Shown: positions 1 through 10,187, counted from the stretch's first letter. The stretch: DNA of 64,000 nucleotides from Actinomycetaceae bacterium (GCA_030528145.1 JAUMZK010000003.1:62001-126000); one strand, 5' to 3'. Notes: generated by a model not told the origin, from the sequence alone. A program made the numbers and translations.

Positions 1-142
1 CGCCCTCGGGAATTGGGACCCCTGGGTTGATTAGCCAAGTGTATTTGGTTTGTGCGGTTACTACTGCCGCCGAAATGATGCGATCGTGGTTTACGTCCGT
101 GCCGGTAGTTTCGGTGTCAAAACCGACTAGTTTCCATGCCAT
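1..142 (-). CDS. DEDDh-family 3'-5' exonuclease (DNA polymerase III epsilon-like), 5' part only
   Basis: This minus-strand reading frame starts with ATG at 142 and runs off the left edge after 47 codons. Residues 7-14 read VGFDTETTG-like, the ExoI motif of DEDDh exonucleases, whose Asp and Glu bind the catalytic metal ions. This is the fold of DnaQ, and in actinobacteria short stand-alone relatives are common. The gene begins only 5 bp after the guaB stop, so the two are probably cotranscribed. Only the first motif can be checked here; ExoII and ExoIII lie outside the window, so the exact subfamily is open. Confidence 0.72.
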   Translation of the reverse strand, partial: MAWKLVGFDTETTGTDVNHDRIISAAVVTAQTKYTWLINPGVPIPEG

Positions 143-147
143 TGTTG

Positions 148-1665
<1,518 letters not shown>

Positions 1666-1837
1666 TTAAAGGTTCGTTTGGGCTTATCCTAACGGAGCTG
1701 TCTGTGCAAACACACCTGGAAAAAAGTGACTTAGACCCAAACTTTAAAGAAAAATCCCGCCTGACATTCAGCTAATTTTCAGGTTTAGGGTAGAGACTTA
1801 AGTCCGTGGTCAAGATTTTCCACATTTAGGAGGCGAA

Positions 1838-2125
1838 ATGACCGACGTTTCCAAACTTCCTGGTCCAATTTCAGATTTGTGGGATTGGCAATACCAAGGC
1901 GCTTGCCGGGACATAGATACGGAACGCTTCTTCCATCCCGAGGGCGAAAGGGGCGGGACTCGTCGCCGTCGCGCCGAAGCTGCGAAAGCCATTTGCGCAA
2001 CCTGTCCAGTGATTGCGCAATGTCGCGAACACGCTTTGCGCACCCAAGAACCATACGGAGTGTGGGGCGGAATGACCGAAGAAGAACGCCGCGCCGTGCT
2101 GCACCGGCGGCGGCAGTCCGCATAG
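1838..2125 (+). CDS. WhiB-family iron-sulfur transcriptional regulator (WhiB2/WhmD type)
   Basis: WhiB proteins are actinobacteria-specific regulators that carry a 4Fe-4S cluster and act with the primary sigma factor. The 95-residue product has the four cluster ligands Cys23, Cys53, Cys56 and Cys62 and the WhiB signature GVWGG at 74-78, followed by a basic C-terminus. The segment DWQ with FFHPEGERG is typical of the WhiB2/WhmD branch, which controls septation and cell division in Streptomyces and mycobacteria. A good ribosome site (AGGAGG) lies just before ATG 1838. Seven of the eight or so Glu codons are GAA. The GAG sits inside the dispersed CGAGGGCG motif, which suggests the motif itself is selected. 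A hairpin terminator follows. Confidence 0.93.
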   Translation: MTDVSKLPGPISDLWDWQYQGACRDIDTERFFHPEGERGGTRRRRAEAAKAICATCPVIAQCREHALRTQEPYGVWGGMTEEERRAVLHRRRQSA

Positions 2126-2152
2126 TTTCAGGTATTTTAGTGGGTTATCCGA

Positions 2153-2185
2153 AAGATGGACCGCAGCAATGCTGCGGTCCATCTT
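2153..2185 (+). terminator. Hairpin terminator after whiB
   Basis: A perfect 15-bp stem (AAGATGGACCGCAGC and its complement) with a 3-nt AAT loop lies 28 bp after the whiB stop. The following T-tract is weak (CTTGTT), so termination may be partial. Confidence 0.75.
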
Positions 2186-2538
2186 GTTAGGCGTGTTAGC
2201 GCCTGAGCGTAGCCCCTGCATGCCCACAGTCAATAACCGCGGGCAACTACGCCGACTGTCCCCAAAAACTGTCAGTCCGCGTCAAATCGCTGACCTTCAG
2301 GTTCTTCTGATGGGAGGAATACGACCTCTACTTGCGGATTTAGGTGGGCGACTTTTCAGCCGACAAAATTACCGGCAGAGTCCGGCATTGCCAACTTTAC
2401 GTAACTTGCCCGCTTTGCCTATCACTTGCTACTTCATTCCGGAAAAGACGCAAAGCATTTGGCTGAGGGAACATTTTTCGTCTTATTTTGTTATTCGATT
2501 GCGGTTTTATTTTATTGTTTCGTTCAATTTCGCGCCAT
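2186..2538. other. Gene-less stretch between whiB and groES
   Basis: About 350 bp between two hairpin terminators. I see no reading frame with a recognisable protein family, start site or codon pattern, no tRNA-like fold, and no copy of the CGAGGRCG motif. The right half is AT-rich. I find nothing to annotate. Confidence 0.6.
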
Positions 2539-2540
2539 AA

Positions 2541-2574
2541 AAAGCGGCGGTCACTATTTCGTGACCGCCGCTTT
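2541..2574. terminator. Hairpin terminator of groES
   Basis: A 14-bp perfect stem (AAAGCGGCGGTCAC and complement) with a 6-nt loop. On the minus strand it lies 10 bp after the groES stop and is followed by a T-run, so it should end groES transcription. Confidence 0.85.
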
Positions 2575-2584
2575 GATTGACTTT

Positions 2585-2878
2585 TTAGCCAACTTTAGCC
2601 AGAATGTCGCGGGCATTGAGCAACAAGTATTCTTCACCGTTGTACTTAACTTCGGTGCCACCGTACTTGCTGTAAATTACCACGTCCCCTTCAGCAACAT
2701 CCATGGGAATGCGCTTGCCGGAGTCGTCAATGCGACCGGGACCGACTGCCAAGACTTTGCCTTCTTGTGGCTTTTCTTGGGAATTGTCCGGAATTACCAG
2801 ACCGGAGGCGGTAGTTTTTTCTGCTTCGACTTGTTGGACCAGTACGCGGTCCTCAAGTGGGGTAATGGAGACCGACAC
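2585..2878 (-). CDS. groES: Co-chaperonin GroES (Hsp10)
   Basis: GroES caps the GroEL cylinder and closes the folding chamber. The 97-residue product has the normal length. It shows the N-terminal strand PLEDRVLV, the mobile loop around residues 18-34 with the GroEL-contacting hydrophobic residues (SGLVIPD), and the C-terminal strand ending in ILAKVG. It stands alone rather than in a groESL operon: groEL is about 30 kb away. A CIRCE operator lies 110 bp upstream, so HrcA repression is expected. The start ATG is preceded by GGAGG. Confidence 0.97.
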   Translation of the reverse strand: MSVSITPLEDRVLVQQVEAEKTTASGLVIPDNSQEKPQEGKVLAVGPGRIDDSGKRIPMDVAEGDVVIYSKYGGTEVKYNGEEYLLLNARDILAKVG

Positions 2879-2987
2879 GGCGGACCTCCCTCTCTAACTC
2901 GATTTGTTCACCTAACGCCGTGCTCGCCGTCGCGGGTGGTCGAGCTGGCACATGGCTTTTGCCACTTGGTTTCAGAATAACGCGCTC

Positions 2988-3014
2988 TTAGCACTCAATC
3001 AAGTGGAGTGCCAA
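2988..3014. promoter_or_regulatory. CIRCE operator (HrcA binding site) upstream of groES
   Basis: TTAGCACTC, nine bases, then GAGTGCCAA matches the CIRCE consensus (TTAGCACTC-N9-GAGTGCTAA) with one mismatch. It lies 110 bp before the groES start and only 26 bp before the divergent methyltransferase start, so one bound HrcA could affect both promoters. Confidence 0.93.
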
Positions 3015-3040
3015 AGACTGTCTGTTGCTACGCTTAGAGC

Positions 3041-4273
3041 GTGAATCTTTCAAAACTGCTCGACCCCGATATCTGGGGGCTTTTGCGCGATTACGAGGGC
3101 GCCGACCCCGTCGTCGTATCAGCGGCTCTGCGGGCACTGGACCACCCCGGCGAAATTGCGGCAGCAGTAGCTTCACAGGTACAGTTGCGTGCCCTCGCGA
3201 CCGCCAAATTTCCAGATGTCACCGATGGGCTTTTCACTCGCACCGGTATTGAGCAGGCCACCCGCCCGGAAGTAGCAGCTTTGCACGCGAAGCGTTTTCG
3301 CAATGCTGGTTGCCAACTGGTGGCTGACCTGGGGTGTGGGTGCGGGGCCGATGCCCTCGCCCTAGCCAAGGCGGGAATGGGCGTCCTCGCCCTCGAAATC
3401 GACGAAAACACCCACGTGTGTGCCACTCAGAATTTGCGCATTTACCCTCGGGTCCAGGTGCGGTTAGGGGATGCCACGAAGCTGGATATGGAAGCACTTG
3501 CGGGCGAAGGGGTTGACGCCATTTTTGCGGACCCAGCCCGGCGTGGTCCGCGGGGGCGGATCTTGGACCCGAACGCGTGGTCTCCGCCTTTGGGTATGGT
3601 GTTGTCTTGGCGGGGGCGGTTTCCTAATTTGGGCGTGAAGGTGGCGCCGGGGATCAATTACGCGAGCATTCCTTGTGACGCACAGGCACAGTGGGTAAGT
3701 GTGCGCGGCGAGGTCGTGGAGGCGTCCCTTTGGTTTGGAGCGCTGAGGTCGGGTACGGGCCGGTCTGCAGTGGTTTTTGATGATGTGGGGAATGACCACT
3801 ATTGGTGTTTCGAGGGCGATCCTTCCGTCGGCGCTGGGGTCGCCCCTACCGCTGGGCTGGGCGACTATATTGCGGAATTAGACGGTGCAGCTTTGCGCGG
3901 TGGAGCCTTGGCGTGGGCGGTGGAGAATTGGCATGGGTCTGGGCTAGTGTTCCCTGGGGTGGCGTATTTGTGGGCGCCTACTCCCCCACCAGAGCCAGTG
4001 GCACCGTTTGTGCGCACGTGGCATGTCGAGGACGTTTTGCCACTAAAACCCCAGTTAATTAGGCAGTGGCTACGCGAAAGGCAGGTGGGCGTCCTCGAAA
4101 TTAAAAAACGCGGTACAGACATTTCCCCGCAGGTCTTGCGAGCTAAAGTTTTGCCTGTTAAACGCGCAAATAATGGCACTGGCGCGAAACAGAGAAGCTT
4201 TACGCTTTTGGCGACGCGCACGCTCCTACAGGGAAAGCCACGCCACGTGGCGGTAATGGCTAGGCCCATCTAG
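3041..4273 (+). CDS. Class I SAM-dependent methyltransferase with THUMP-like C-terminal domain
   Basis: Rossmann-fold methyltransferase of the actinobacterial family that ends in a THUMP-like domain. Its substrate is unknown and may be RNA. The SAM-binding motif I is VADLGCGCGADALALA (about residues 94-109), motif II has the acidic residue in ALEIDEN, and a DPARRGPRGR segment (about 165-174) occupies the catalytic loop position. The C-terminal segment with LEIKKRG and HVAVMAR is the THUMP-like part. The start is GTG at 3041 without a strong ribosome site. It is divergent from groES, and the groES CIRCE is just upstream. The gene carries six CGAGGRCG motif copies, including an overlapping tandem pair at 3382-3395. 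Confidence 0.85.
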   Translation: MNLSKLLDPDIWGLLRDYEGADPVVVSAALRALDHPGEIAAAVASQVQLRALATAKFPDVTDGLFTRTGIEQATRPEVAALHAKRFRNAGCQLVADLGCGCGADALALAKAGMGVLALEIDENTHVCATQNLRIYPRVQVRLGDATKLDMEALAGEGVDAIFADPARRGPRGRILDPNAWSPPLGMVLSWRGRFPNLGVKVAPGINYASIPCDAQAQWVSVRGEVVEASLWFGALRSGTGRSAVVFDDVGNDHYWCFEGDPSVGAGVAPTAGLGDYIAELDGAALRGGALAWAVENWHGSGLVFPGVAYLWAPTPPPEPVAPFVRTWHVEDVLPLKPQLIRQWLRERQVGVLEIKKRGTDISPQVLRAKVLPVKRANNGTGAKQRSFTLLATRTLLQGKPRHVAVMARPI

Positions 4274-4316
4274 GATTCTTAGGCTCTGTGGCAGTTTCGC
4301 CATCGCTACGCAACCC

Positions 4317-5630
4317 TTACTGCGATAGCTCTTTGCCAGCTGTTTCGGGGAGTTTCCAGATTGTCCCAAAGCAAACGATAAGCAAAACTGTTGAATACCA
4401 CGCGAAATGGTACGGGTTGCCCATTGCTTTGAGGACGAATGCCGCCGTGCCGCCGAATAATGCGATCGCCAGCGCATAATAAATCCCGAATCCGCTAGCG
4501 CGCTGATGGGTGGGGAACATTTCCGCGTAAGTAGCCGGACCGTGCCCCAAAAAGGCGGCGAGAAAACATAGTTGAATACTGATTGCCACCACCAGTATTG
4601 TCGGGGATTTCGATATATCGATCCAATAAATCAGAGGTAAGGTAACCGCCGCATTTCCCCCCACTGAAATGAGCATGCACGGTCGCCTTCCCCACTTGTC
4701 TGATAGCCACCCCCACAGTGGTAAACAAATTAGGAATACGACATGACCTACGAGTGACGCAGTAAAAGCGTCTTTGGCGCCGTAGCCGAAGGGATTTTGG
4801 GCGAGTGTGGGCATGGTAACTACCCACACGTAGTATGCGACTGTGGAACCGCAGGTCATGCCGATTACTTGCAGACCGGTGCGCCAGTTCTTAATTACTG
4901 AAAAGAAAACGTTTCCTGTTTGAATCAGTGATTTCCGGGCAGCTTTTTCTGCTCTAAAAATACCGGTTTCCGCCATGTGACTGCGCATCCAAAATGCGAA
5001 TAGTCCCAATATAGCGCCCAGGGTGAAGGGGATGCGCCACCCCCACTGCATCATTTGTTCGTGTGTGAGCAACGAATTGAGGATTATCCCAAGCAATAAT
5101 CCGAGCATGTTTCCGGTGGTTCCACTGATATAAATTGAGGACGCCCACAGTCCGCGGTGTTTTCTGGGGGAATGCTCAGATAAATAAGTTTGGGCTGCGG
5201 GCAGTTCTCCACCATGGGCGATTCCTTGAATGATCCTGGCGACCACAAGTAGCGCCGAAGCACCAGTTCCGATCTGGGCGTAAGTAGGCGAAGCCGCGAT
5301 CAAGAGCGATCCGAGTGAGGTGGCGATGACAGCCAGAGTAAGCGATTTTTTTCGCCCTAGTTGGTCAGCTAACCAGCCAAATACTACTGCGCCAAATGGT
5401 CTGGCAATAAATCCTACTGCGAACACCGCCAGGGTGTTTAGGAGTGCGGAAGTTGGGTCATTGCGATCAAAGAATTGAGTTGAGAAAAATGCTGCAAACG
5501 CGGCGTAAATATGCCAATCAAACCATTCCAGGGCGTTGCCTATTCCGACACCTAAAAAAGTGCGCAGGGAGGTTTGACCTATTGGTGGCGAGCTGTGGGA
5601 GAAATTGGTTCTATCAATACGAGTATGCAT
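4317..5630 (-). CDS. MFS transporter, metabolite:H+ symporter (MHS) type
   Basis: A 437-residue membrane protein with about 12 hydrophobic segments. The N-terminal motif GNALEWFDWHIYAAFAAFF is the family signature of the metabolite:H+ symporters (ProP, ShiA, KgtP, CitA). The loop motif between helices 2 and 3 (GWLADQLGRKKSL) and its repeat in the second half (GWLSDKWGRRP) are intact. The substrate is likely an organic acid or osmolyte and cannot be read from sequence. It converges on the methyltransferase gene with 43 bp between them. The gene contains no full copy of the 8-mer motif (one 7-mer at about 5138), which may point to more recent acquisition. Confidence 0.88.
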   Translation of the reverse strand: MHTRIDRTNFSHSSPPIGQTSLRTFLGVGIGNALEWFDWHIYAAFAAFFSTQFFDRNDPTSALLNTLAVFAVGFIARPFGAVVFGWLADQLGRKKSLTLAVIATSLGSLLIAASPTYAQIGTGASALLVVARIIQGIAHGGELPAAQTYLSEHSPRKHRGLWASSIYISGTTGNMLGLLLGIILNSLLTHEQMMQWGWRIPFTLGAILGLFAFWMRSHMAETGIFRAEKAARKSLIQTGNVFFSVIKNWRTGLQVIGMTCGSTVAYYVWVVTMPTLAQNPFGYGAKDAFTASLVGHVVFLICLPLWGWLSDKWGRRPCMLISVGGNAAVTLPLIYWIDISKSPTILVVAISIQLCFLAAFLGHGPATYAEMFPTHQRASGFGIYYALAIALFGGTAAFVLKAMGNPYHFAWYSTVLLIVCFGTIWKLPETAGKELSQ

Positions 5631-5847
5631 CCGAATCTTTCAGTAGTGTAAGCCACGGGACTAACTAAAAATACTATCGGTTCAAAAGTTCCCCGAGGCA
5701 AGTCTTTCTCTGAAGCACGTAACATATGTAAAAGATCAACATTTTCCCCGCGCTCGGGAGAAGTTTTTCTTTACATTAATCCGCGATTAAAATCTGGCGC
5801 GTATGCAAACGTTGCTTTGTTTACGAGGACGCCCCGTTGGCGCCACG

Positions 5848-7050
5848 CTAAAGGGCACGAAGCGCAGCTGCCGGGGGAATTTTTGCGGCACGCCTACCCG
5901 GCAAGAACGCTGCGCACATTCCAATCACGGTCCCCACGGGCACACACACTAAACCAACCCAAGTTACCATCACCGGCACCCACCCGTTCACTTTAACGAC
6001 CACAAGCAAACAAACTAAGCCGACCGACAAGCCAACTGTAGATCCAATTCCACCGTAGAGGGCGCCCTCAGCAATAAACTGCGCGGCAATATGCGCAGGG
6101 CGTGCACCTAAAGCACGGCGCAGACCGATCTCGCGAGTACGCTCCATAACCGAAGTAAACATCGTAGTCATAATTCCAATTCCGCCCACCAACAAAGACA
6201 GGGCAGAAACACCGATTGCCAGAATGTTAAGCGAATTAGAGACCCCTCGGCGCAACTCCTCCGGACTGGGTGGAACAGTTACGGCTACATCCTGGGGATG
6301 GGTGGGACTGAGCTGAGCGGAAAGAACTCGCGCCACGCTCTTAGTTGCACCCAGTTCCGTACGCACCACCGCAGACACTTGACTATCAACGCCACTTGGC
6401 ATCGCTCTGCCATCAAGCTGTTTTGACAACAGCACGGAAGCGGCAGTTTGCGCAGAGTCCCCTCCTTCACGCAAAATTCCGTACACGGCCACAGTAACAC
6501 CATCGCATCTGATGGTTTGACCGGGTAAAAGATGCGATATTCCCAGGTCCTTAGCTACGCTAGGTCCTAATACGGCTGCCGGAGGTGAAGTCTGCCTGAT
6601 AGATTGTTCATACAGTCGACCTTGCCCTATCTTCGCGCCAACCGCACGCAAATACCCAGCATCCACGTAGTTCACGCTAACTTCCCTCGCCATACCGGGG
6701 TGTGCCTCGCAGTGCATGTCAGTTGCCGGAACAATTCTGCCTCCCGCAACCACACCATCCAATTGCGTCACTTTTCCAGTAAAATCTGAGCCGAGGTGCG
6801 ACGAGGACCCATTGCGCAGCGTCACGTTTATTGATGTCGTCACCGTCTTATCGAACTGAGTGTTTATGGTTGCCCCTGCCGCCAGCGTCCACCCGTAAGT
6901 CATAACAAAAATAGCCGTGCCTATAGCGATCCCCGCAATAGTCAAGACCGCCCGACTCTTGCGCCCCAGAATAGAAGCAAAAATTTGTTGAATAAGCTGC
7001 TCAATGTCGACGCCGGGAACCCGATTTTTTCTAATTTTGAACATAGCCAT
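5848..7050 (-). CDS. ABC transporter permease, MacB/FtsX type
   Basis: A 400-residue permease with one N-terminal transmembrane helix (about residues 33-58), a large extracytoplasmic MacB-type core domain and three C-terminal helices with the FtsX domain (about 275-395). The conserved coupling segment MERTREIGLRRALGA follows the second helix, as in MacB. The gene is last in a minus-strand operon and overlaps the ATPase gene by 20 bp, so translation is coupled. An alternative start is the Met at codon 3. MacB-type pumps act as mechanotransmitters that export peptides, lipids or macrolides or drive periplasmic partners. The secreted peptide and lipoprotein genes at the head of the operon suggest one of those is handled here. 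Confidence 0.88.
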   Translation of the reverse strand: MAMFKIRKNRVPGVDIEQLIQQIFASILGRKSRAVLTIAGIAIGTAIFVMTYGWTLAAGATINTQFDKTVTTSINVTLRNGSSSHLGSDFTGKVTQLDGVVAGGRIVPATDMHCEAHPGMAREVSVNYVDAGYLRAVGAKIGQGRLYEQSIRQTSPPAAVLGPSVAKDLGISHLLPGQTIRCDGVTVAVYGILREGGDSAQTAASVLLSKQLDGRAMPSGVDSQVSAVVRTELGATKSVARVLSAQLSPTHPQDVAVTVPPSPEELRRGVSNSLNILAIGVSALSLLVGGIGIMTTMFTSVMERTREIGLRRALGARPAHIAAQFIAEGALYGGIGSTVGLSVGLVCLLVVVKVNGWVPVMVTWVGLVCVPVGTVIGMCAAFLPGRRAAKIPPAAALRAL

Positions 7051-7717
7051 CCAAGATATTGATATTCCTGGGAAATGCCTGCACTATAGCCGGGTCGTGA
7101 GTGACGATTACGAGGGCGAATCTCCGCTTTTCCTGCGTATTAGCGAGTAGTTCCAAAATAGCGGCAGAATTTTTTTGATCTAAATTTCCGGTTGGCTCAT
7201 CTGCGAGCAGCAGCTGGGGGGAGCCAGCTAAAGCTCTAGCTATAGCAACGCGCTGTTTTTCCCCACCCGAGAGAGTCCGAATATTAGCGTGGCGCCGGTG
7301 CCATAAACCAACGGCATCTACAAGTTCTGCCACCAATTCTTCTTTTTCGGCTTTCTGCATCGGATTGTACGTCAGAGAAAAAGCCACGTTGCAACTCACG
7401 TCTAGATATGGCACCAACTGGAAATCCTGAAAAACAAACCCAATTTTGCGCCCGCGCAACATATCTACCTGTTTCCTCGGCATTAAGCGCACGTTTTCGC
7501 CAGCAAACCAGTAGTCGCCCTCGTACCCATCATCCAACAAACCTAAAATGTTGAGCAACGTAGACTTACCTGAACCCGAAGGTCCTGAAATTGTCAAGGA
7601 CTCGCTAGGCGCAATAATGGCATCCACCCCGTGCAGTACCGTCACTTTCCCGCTGCCCTCACCGAAGGATCTGCTGATATCGCTCAGTTTTACGAGGACG
7701 TCACTTGGGGTCGACAT
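7031..7717 (-). CDS. ABC transporter ATP-binding protein, MacB/LolD type
   Basis: A 228-residue ATPase subunit. The Walker A motif GPSGSGKST lies near residues 44-52, the signature LSGGEKQRVAIARA near 142-155, Walker B with catalytic Glu (LLLADEPTGNLD) near 162-173, and the switch His in VTHD near 197-200. The EPTGNLD sequence and the short length place it in the MacB/LolD/FtsE group. It overlaps the adaptor gene upstream by 17 bp and the permease gene downstream by 20 bp. It powers the permease encoded next. Confidence 0.95.
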   Translation of the reverse strand: MSTPSDVLVKLSDISRSFGEGSGKVTVLHGVDAIIAPSESLTISGPSGSGKSTLLNILGLLDDGYEGDYWFAGENVRLMPRKQVDMLRGRKIGFVFQDFQLVPYLDVSCNVAFSLTYNPMQKAEKEELVAELVDAVGLWHRRHANIRTLSGGEKQRVAIARALAGSPQLLLADEPTGNLDQKNSAAILELLANTQEKRRFALVIVTHDPAIVQAFPRNINILDGYVQN

Positions 7718-8870
7718 CTAACAGCACCTTTTGCCCAACTTTTAAGTGACCTCGCACCGCTACCTGACCGTCACCGCTCTGCTCTACTTGCACGGGCACT
7801 TTTTTAGTGCCCTCTTTTGCCCGCACAAAAACAAATGTTTTATCGCCCTCGAAATGCACAGCAACCTGGGGGACGGTAAGCGGATATATTTTTTCACTTC
7901 CTTTAGTGAAAGAACACTGAATGTTTTGCTCGTCCGGGGCACCTGGGGCAGGCAATCTTAATAAAAAGTGAGGCTCAGCATCATCTTGACCATCTTTAGC
8001 TTTTTCTGGAGTGTCCGGCAGTGCGGAAACTACGGTTTCGGCTAGCCACTGTCCCGCCTTCAAAGTAACTTTCATGCCCGGTTCCAACTTGCTAATTTGC
8101 GTCGCAGTCAATTCTAGTTTGACCACTTTTTTCCCAGACGCGAATTGAAGTTTGGTATCCCCGCCAACCTCGGCTCCCACACTTAAATTGCTGAGCAAAC
8201 GCGCAGCGGCGGGCAGGAAAATTACCTCAGATTGACTGAGCAGGACCGGCTCGTCGGCTGCACGCGCTTCCTCCCATTTCGATTTTTTATCTGAAGCGTT
8301 CGCACCTTGACCGCCTGCACCTTCATCCACACTATTAGTACCTTCGTCAGTCTTTGGCGCATCGTAGCCGCTGCGCCGATACATCCGCCGGACGGCAGTG
8401 GCTGTATGAATTCCGGCTTCCCCGTCGGCGCTCACCTGATAACCGCACTGTTGTAGAGCCCGTTGAAGTTGAAATACGTCCCTTCCCCGGTCTCCTTGGG
8501 CAATATTGCGGTACAAGTTGAAGTCGCCCACCAGGGCGAACACTGGACGTCCGGAAATTTCAACTAGGGGCTGACAAAAATTAGCGTTCTCGCCGGGATT
8601 GACATAAACGTGTGTAATCACCCCTTTGCTTCCCCCAGGAATAGGTATCGGAACTTCTGTCTTGGACTGCGATTCAATAGTGCCCGGCAGCTCCACAGTT
8701 GAGCTAACCGTCCCCTTGCTCACTATAGCCGTTGCCTGCGGTTTCGCTTTAGACAGAGGGCGCGCCTTCTCAGGCGTCACGTAGACAAAAACAAGCAAAA
8801 CTAAACTGAGAATGAGCAGCGTGGCGAGTACAATAATTATCAGGTTCTTCTGGTTTACGGATTTAAACAA
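7701..8870 (-). CDS. Membrane-anchored efflux adaptor with peptidoglycan-binding-like domain
   Basis: A 389-residue protein with an N-terminal membrane anchor (about residues 10-30) followed by an HlyD/MacA-like beta-barrel and lipoyl segment (TVELPGTIES, then GVITHVYVNPGENANFCQPLVEI). A peptidoglycan-binding type-1 domain (about 120-160: GDRGRDVFQLQRALQQCGY) is inserted where MacA has its coiled coil. This arrangement is known in actinobacterial adaptors that partner MacB-type ATPase/permease pairs. Without an outer membrane, the adaptor probably links the permease to the cell wall or to the exported ligand. It lies between the lipoprotein gene (9 bp gap) and the ATPase gene (17-bp overlap). 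Confidence 0.82.
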   Translation of the reverse strand: MFKSVNQKNLIIIVLATLLILSLVLLVFVYVTPEKARPLSKAKPQATAIVSKGTVSSTVELPGTIESQSKTEVPIPIPGGSKGVITHVYVNPGENANFCQPLVEISGRPVFALVGDFNLYRNIAQGDRGRDVFQLQRALQQCGYQVSADGEAGIHTATAVRRMYRRSGYDAPKTDEGTNSVDEGAGGQGANASDKKSKWEEARAADEPVLLSQSEVIFLPAAARLLSNLSVGAEVGGDTKLQFASGKKVVKLELTATQISKLEPGMKVTLKAGQWLAETVVSALPDTPEKAKDGQDDAEPHFLLRLPAPGAPDEQNIQCSFTKGSEKIYPLTVPQVAVHFEGDKTFVFVRAKEGTKKVPVQVEQSGDGQVAVRGHLKVGQKVLLDVDPK

Positions 8871-8879
8871 AAGTCCCCA

Positions 8880-9791
8880 CTAACTGACATGCTTGGAAGC
8901 TTCGTATTGTTGTTTCTGTAACTTCTGCCACTCAGTTAGTAATCCCGGCTTACGCTGAATCAGTTTATGTGCAGCAATGGCTTGTGCTTTTGATACGGTT
9001 TCCAAATAACCGGTTTCTATCATGCATTTCGAGGACGCCTGCGCCACTTTTATTTCTGGTAGCGTCAGTTTGTCAGGCCAACCCTCCTCAATGTTAGTAT
9101 CACCTTTTGGGGAGCCGAGACCAGAGATGGTTTTGAATTGACCAAATCCCTTTCCTTTCATACACTCACCCCAACCTTTTTCAGCTTCGATCCGTTTGGC
9201 ATCGACTAATCGGCTAGCCTCAAGGCTTATATTTCTGACTACTTGCCGTATTTCCTCGGTACGATCTAGATTTGGAAAAACCGCAGAAATTGCTTTTCCG
9301 TAACAAGAATTAGCAATGTATTCTCCGCTTTCAGTTCCGAATAAGGTCTTATCGTATCCTTCTGGTTTAGCTACAGTTTGGTTAAGATCTGATGTCTTCT
9401 TGCTTTCTCTAAATCCTGGCGCGGCTAAGCCATATTTCATGGCTTTATCTTCAGGAAGAAAGGAGTAGACATTTTCAATCGAATTCTCATCTTCTATCCC
9501 TAAGAGTCCCGATACTTCTTGAGTTTCATAACCTTTCCGGCTCATACACTCTTTGACTGACTTATCAAAAGTTCGCCTGATAGCGTCGGTCTGTTCTTGC
9601 GGAGGAAAGAGTATTTGATCTGCTTCAGAGACATAAATATGTGGATTAATTCTAGATTTTTGAGCTTGCCACGAATGAACATTTGCCGTAGTCGAGCATC
9701 CGCCCAACAATTGCAAGGGTACCAAGCAAATCAAAAGCACAATAGGAAGAAGTTTACGCTTCAGTTTCCGCGCAACGAAACGAATTATCAT
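8880..9791 (-). CDS. Putative lipoprotein with repeated Cys-Met-x3-Gly-aromatic motifs
   Basis: I chose ATG 9791 because it overlaps the upstream stop as ATGA and gives a textbook lipoprotein signal: a basic n-region (RKLKRK), a hydrophobic core and the lipobox LLGGC. An in-frame ATG at 9827 would add 12 residues. The 303-residue product is hydrophilic. Three segments repeat the pattern Cys-Met-x3-Gly-Tyr/Phe (CMSRKGYE, CMKGKGFG, CMIETGYL), with a fourth Cys in SCYGKA. I do not recognise a named family. Proteins with such motifs occur beside MacB-type ABC genes in actinobacteria, as I recall. It is probably a surface ligand or partner of the transporter encoded downstream. Confidence 0.72.
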   Translation of the reverse strand: MIIRFVARKLKRKLLPIVLLICLVPLQLLGGCSTTANVHSWQAQKSRINPHIYVSEADQILFPPQEQTDAIRRTFDKSVKECMSRKGYETQEVSGLLGIEDENSIENVYSFLPEDKAMKYGLAAPGFRESKKTSDLNQTVAKPEGYDKTLFGTESGEYIANSCYGKAISAVFPNLDRTEEIRQVVRNISLEASRLVDAKRIEAEKGWGECMKGKGFGQFKTISGLGSPKGDTNIEEGWPDKLTLPEIKVAQASSKCMIETGYLETVSKAQAIAAHKLIQRKPGLLTEWQKLQKQQYEASKHVS

Positions 9792-10138
9792 GGGCGAAAG
9801 TCCCAGTGAGAACGGCATGCCTTCCAATTAATGCGATCCCAATTCCGGAAGCCTCGCTGCTTGGGGACGTAACGCGTAATCACATTTCCCCTTCCGTTCT
9901 GTTCAGAGGTGAACTTTGTTCCCATGGTTTGATAGTTGAAAAACACTGAATGAATTTGGTGGGTATGGTTTGCTGACTGCTGATAACTAAATTTAGTTCC
10001 AGTGCCATTTATTCCATTCCACATACAAACATACCCCCTTGGACATGTGGGACCAGCGTACGCATCGACACCCTGGACACCTACGCCCAGCACTAAAGCG
10101 CTAGCTGCGATCAGCGAAAAAACTACCTTGTGTTTCAT
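9788..10138 (-). CDS. Secreted small protein, peptidase inhibitor I36-like
   Basis: The start is ATG 10138, preceded by a strong AGGAAGG site; it gives a clear Sec signal peptide (MKHK, then a hydrophobic core, cleavage near AYA). The 116-residue product yields a mature protein of about 88 residues that begins TCPRGYVCMW. This resembles the N-terminus of the I36 / Streptomyces metalloproteinase-inhibitor family, with a crystallin-like Cys-x-x-Gly-x-x-Cys-hydrophobic-Trp start. A third Cys lies near the C-terminus (WKACRSHW). It heads an operon with a lipoprotein, adaptor and MacB-type ABC genes. It could be a protease inhibitor, a bacteriocin-like peptide or the ligand of the pump. A DtxR-like box overlaps its promoter region. 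Confidence 0.7.
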   Translation of the reverse strand: MKHKVVFSLIAASALVLGVGVQGVDAYAGPTCPRGYVCMWNGINGTGTKFSYQQSANHTHQIHSVFFNYQTMGTKFTSEQNGRGNVITRYVPKQRGFRNWDRINWKACRSHWDFRP

Positions 10139-10187
10139 GTCACCCTTCCTAAGGTCAAAATTCCCACCTTCGGGAACCCTAAGTATA

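Noticed and set aside
2169..2540. 123-codon plus-strand frame between whiB and groES
   Set aside because: It starts inside the whiB terminator, has no domain and ends in the groES terminator.
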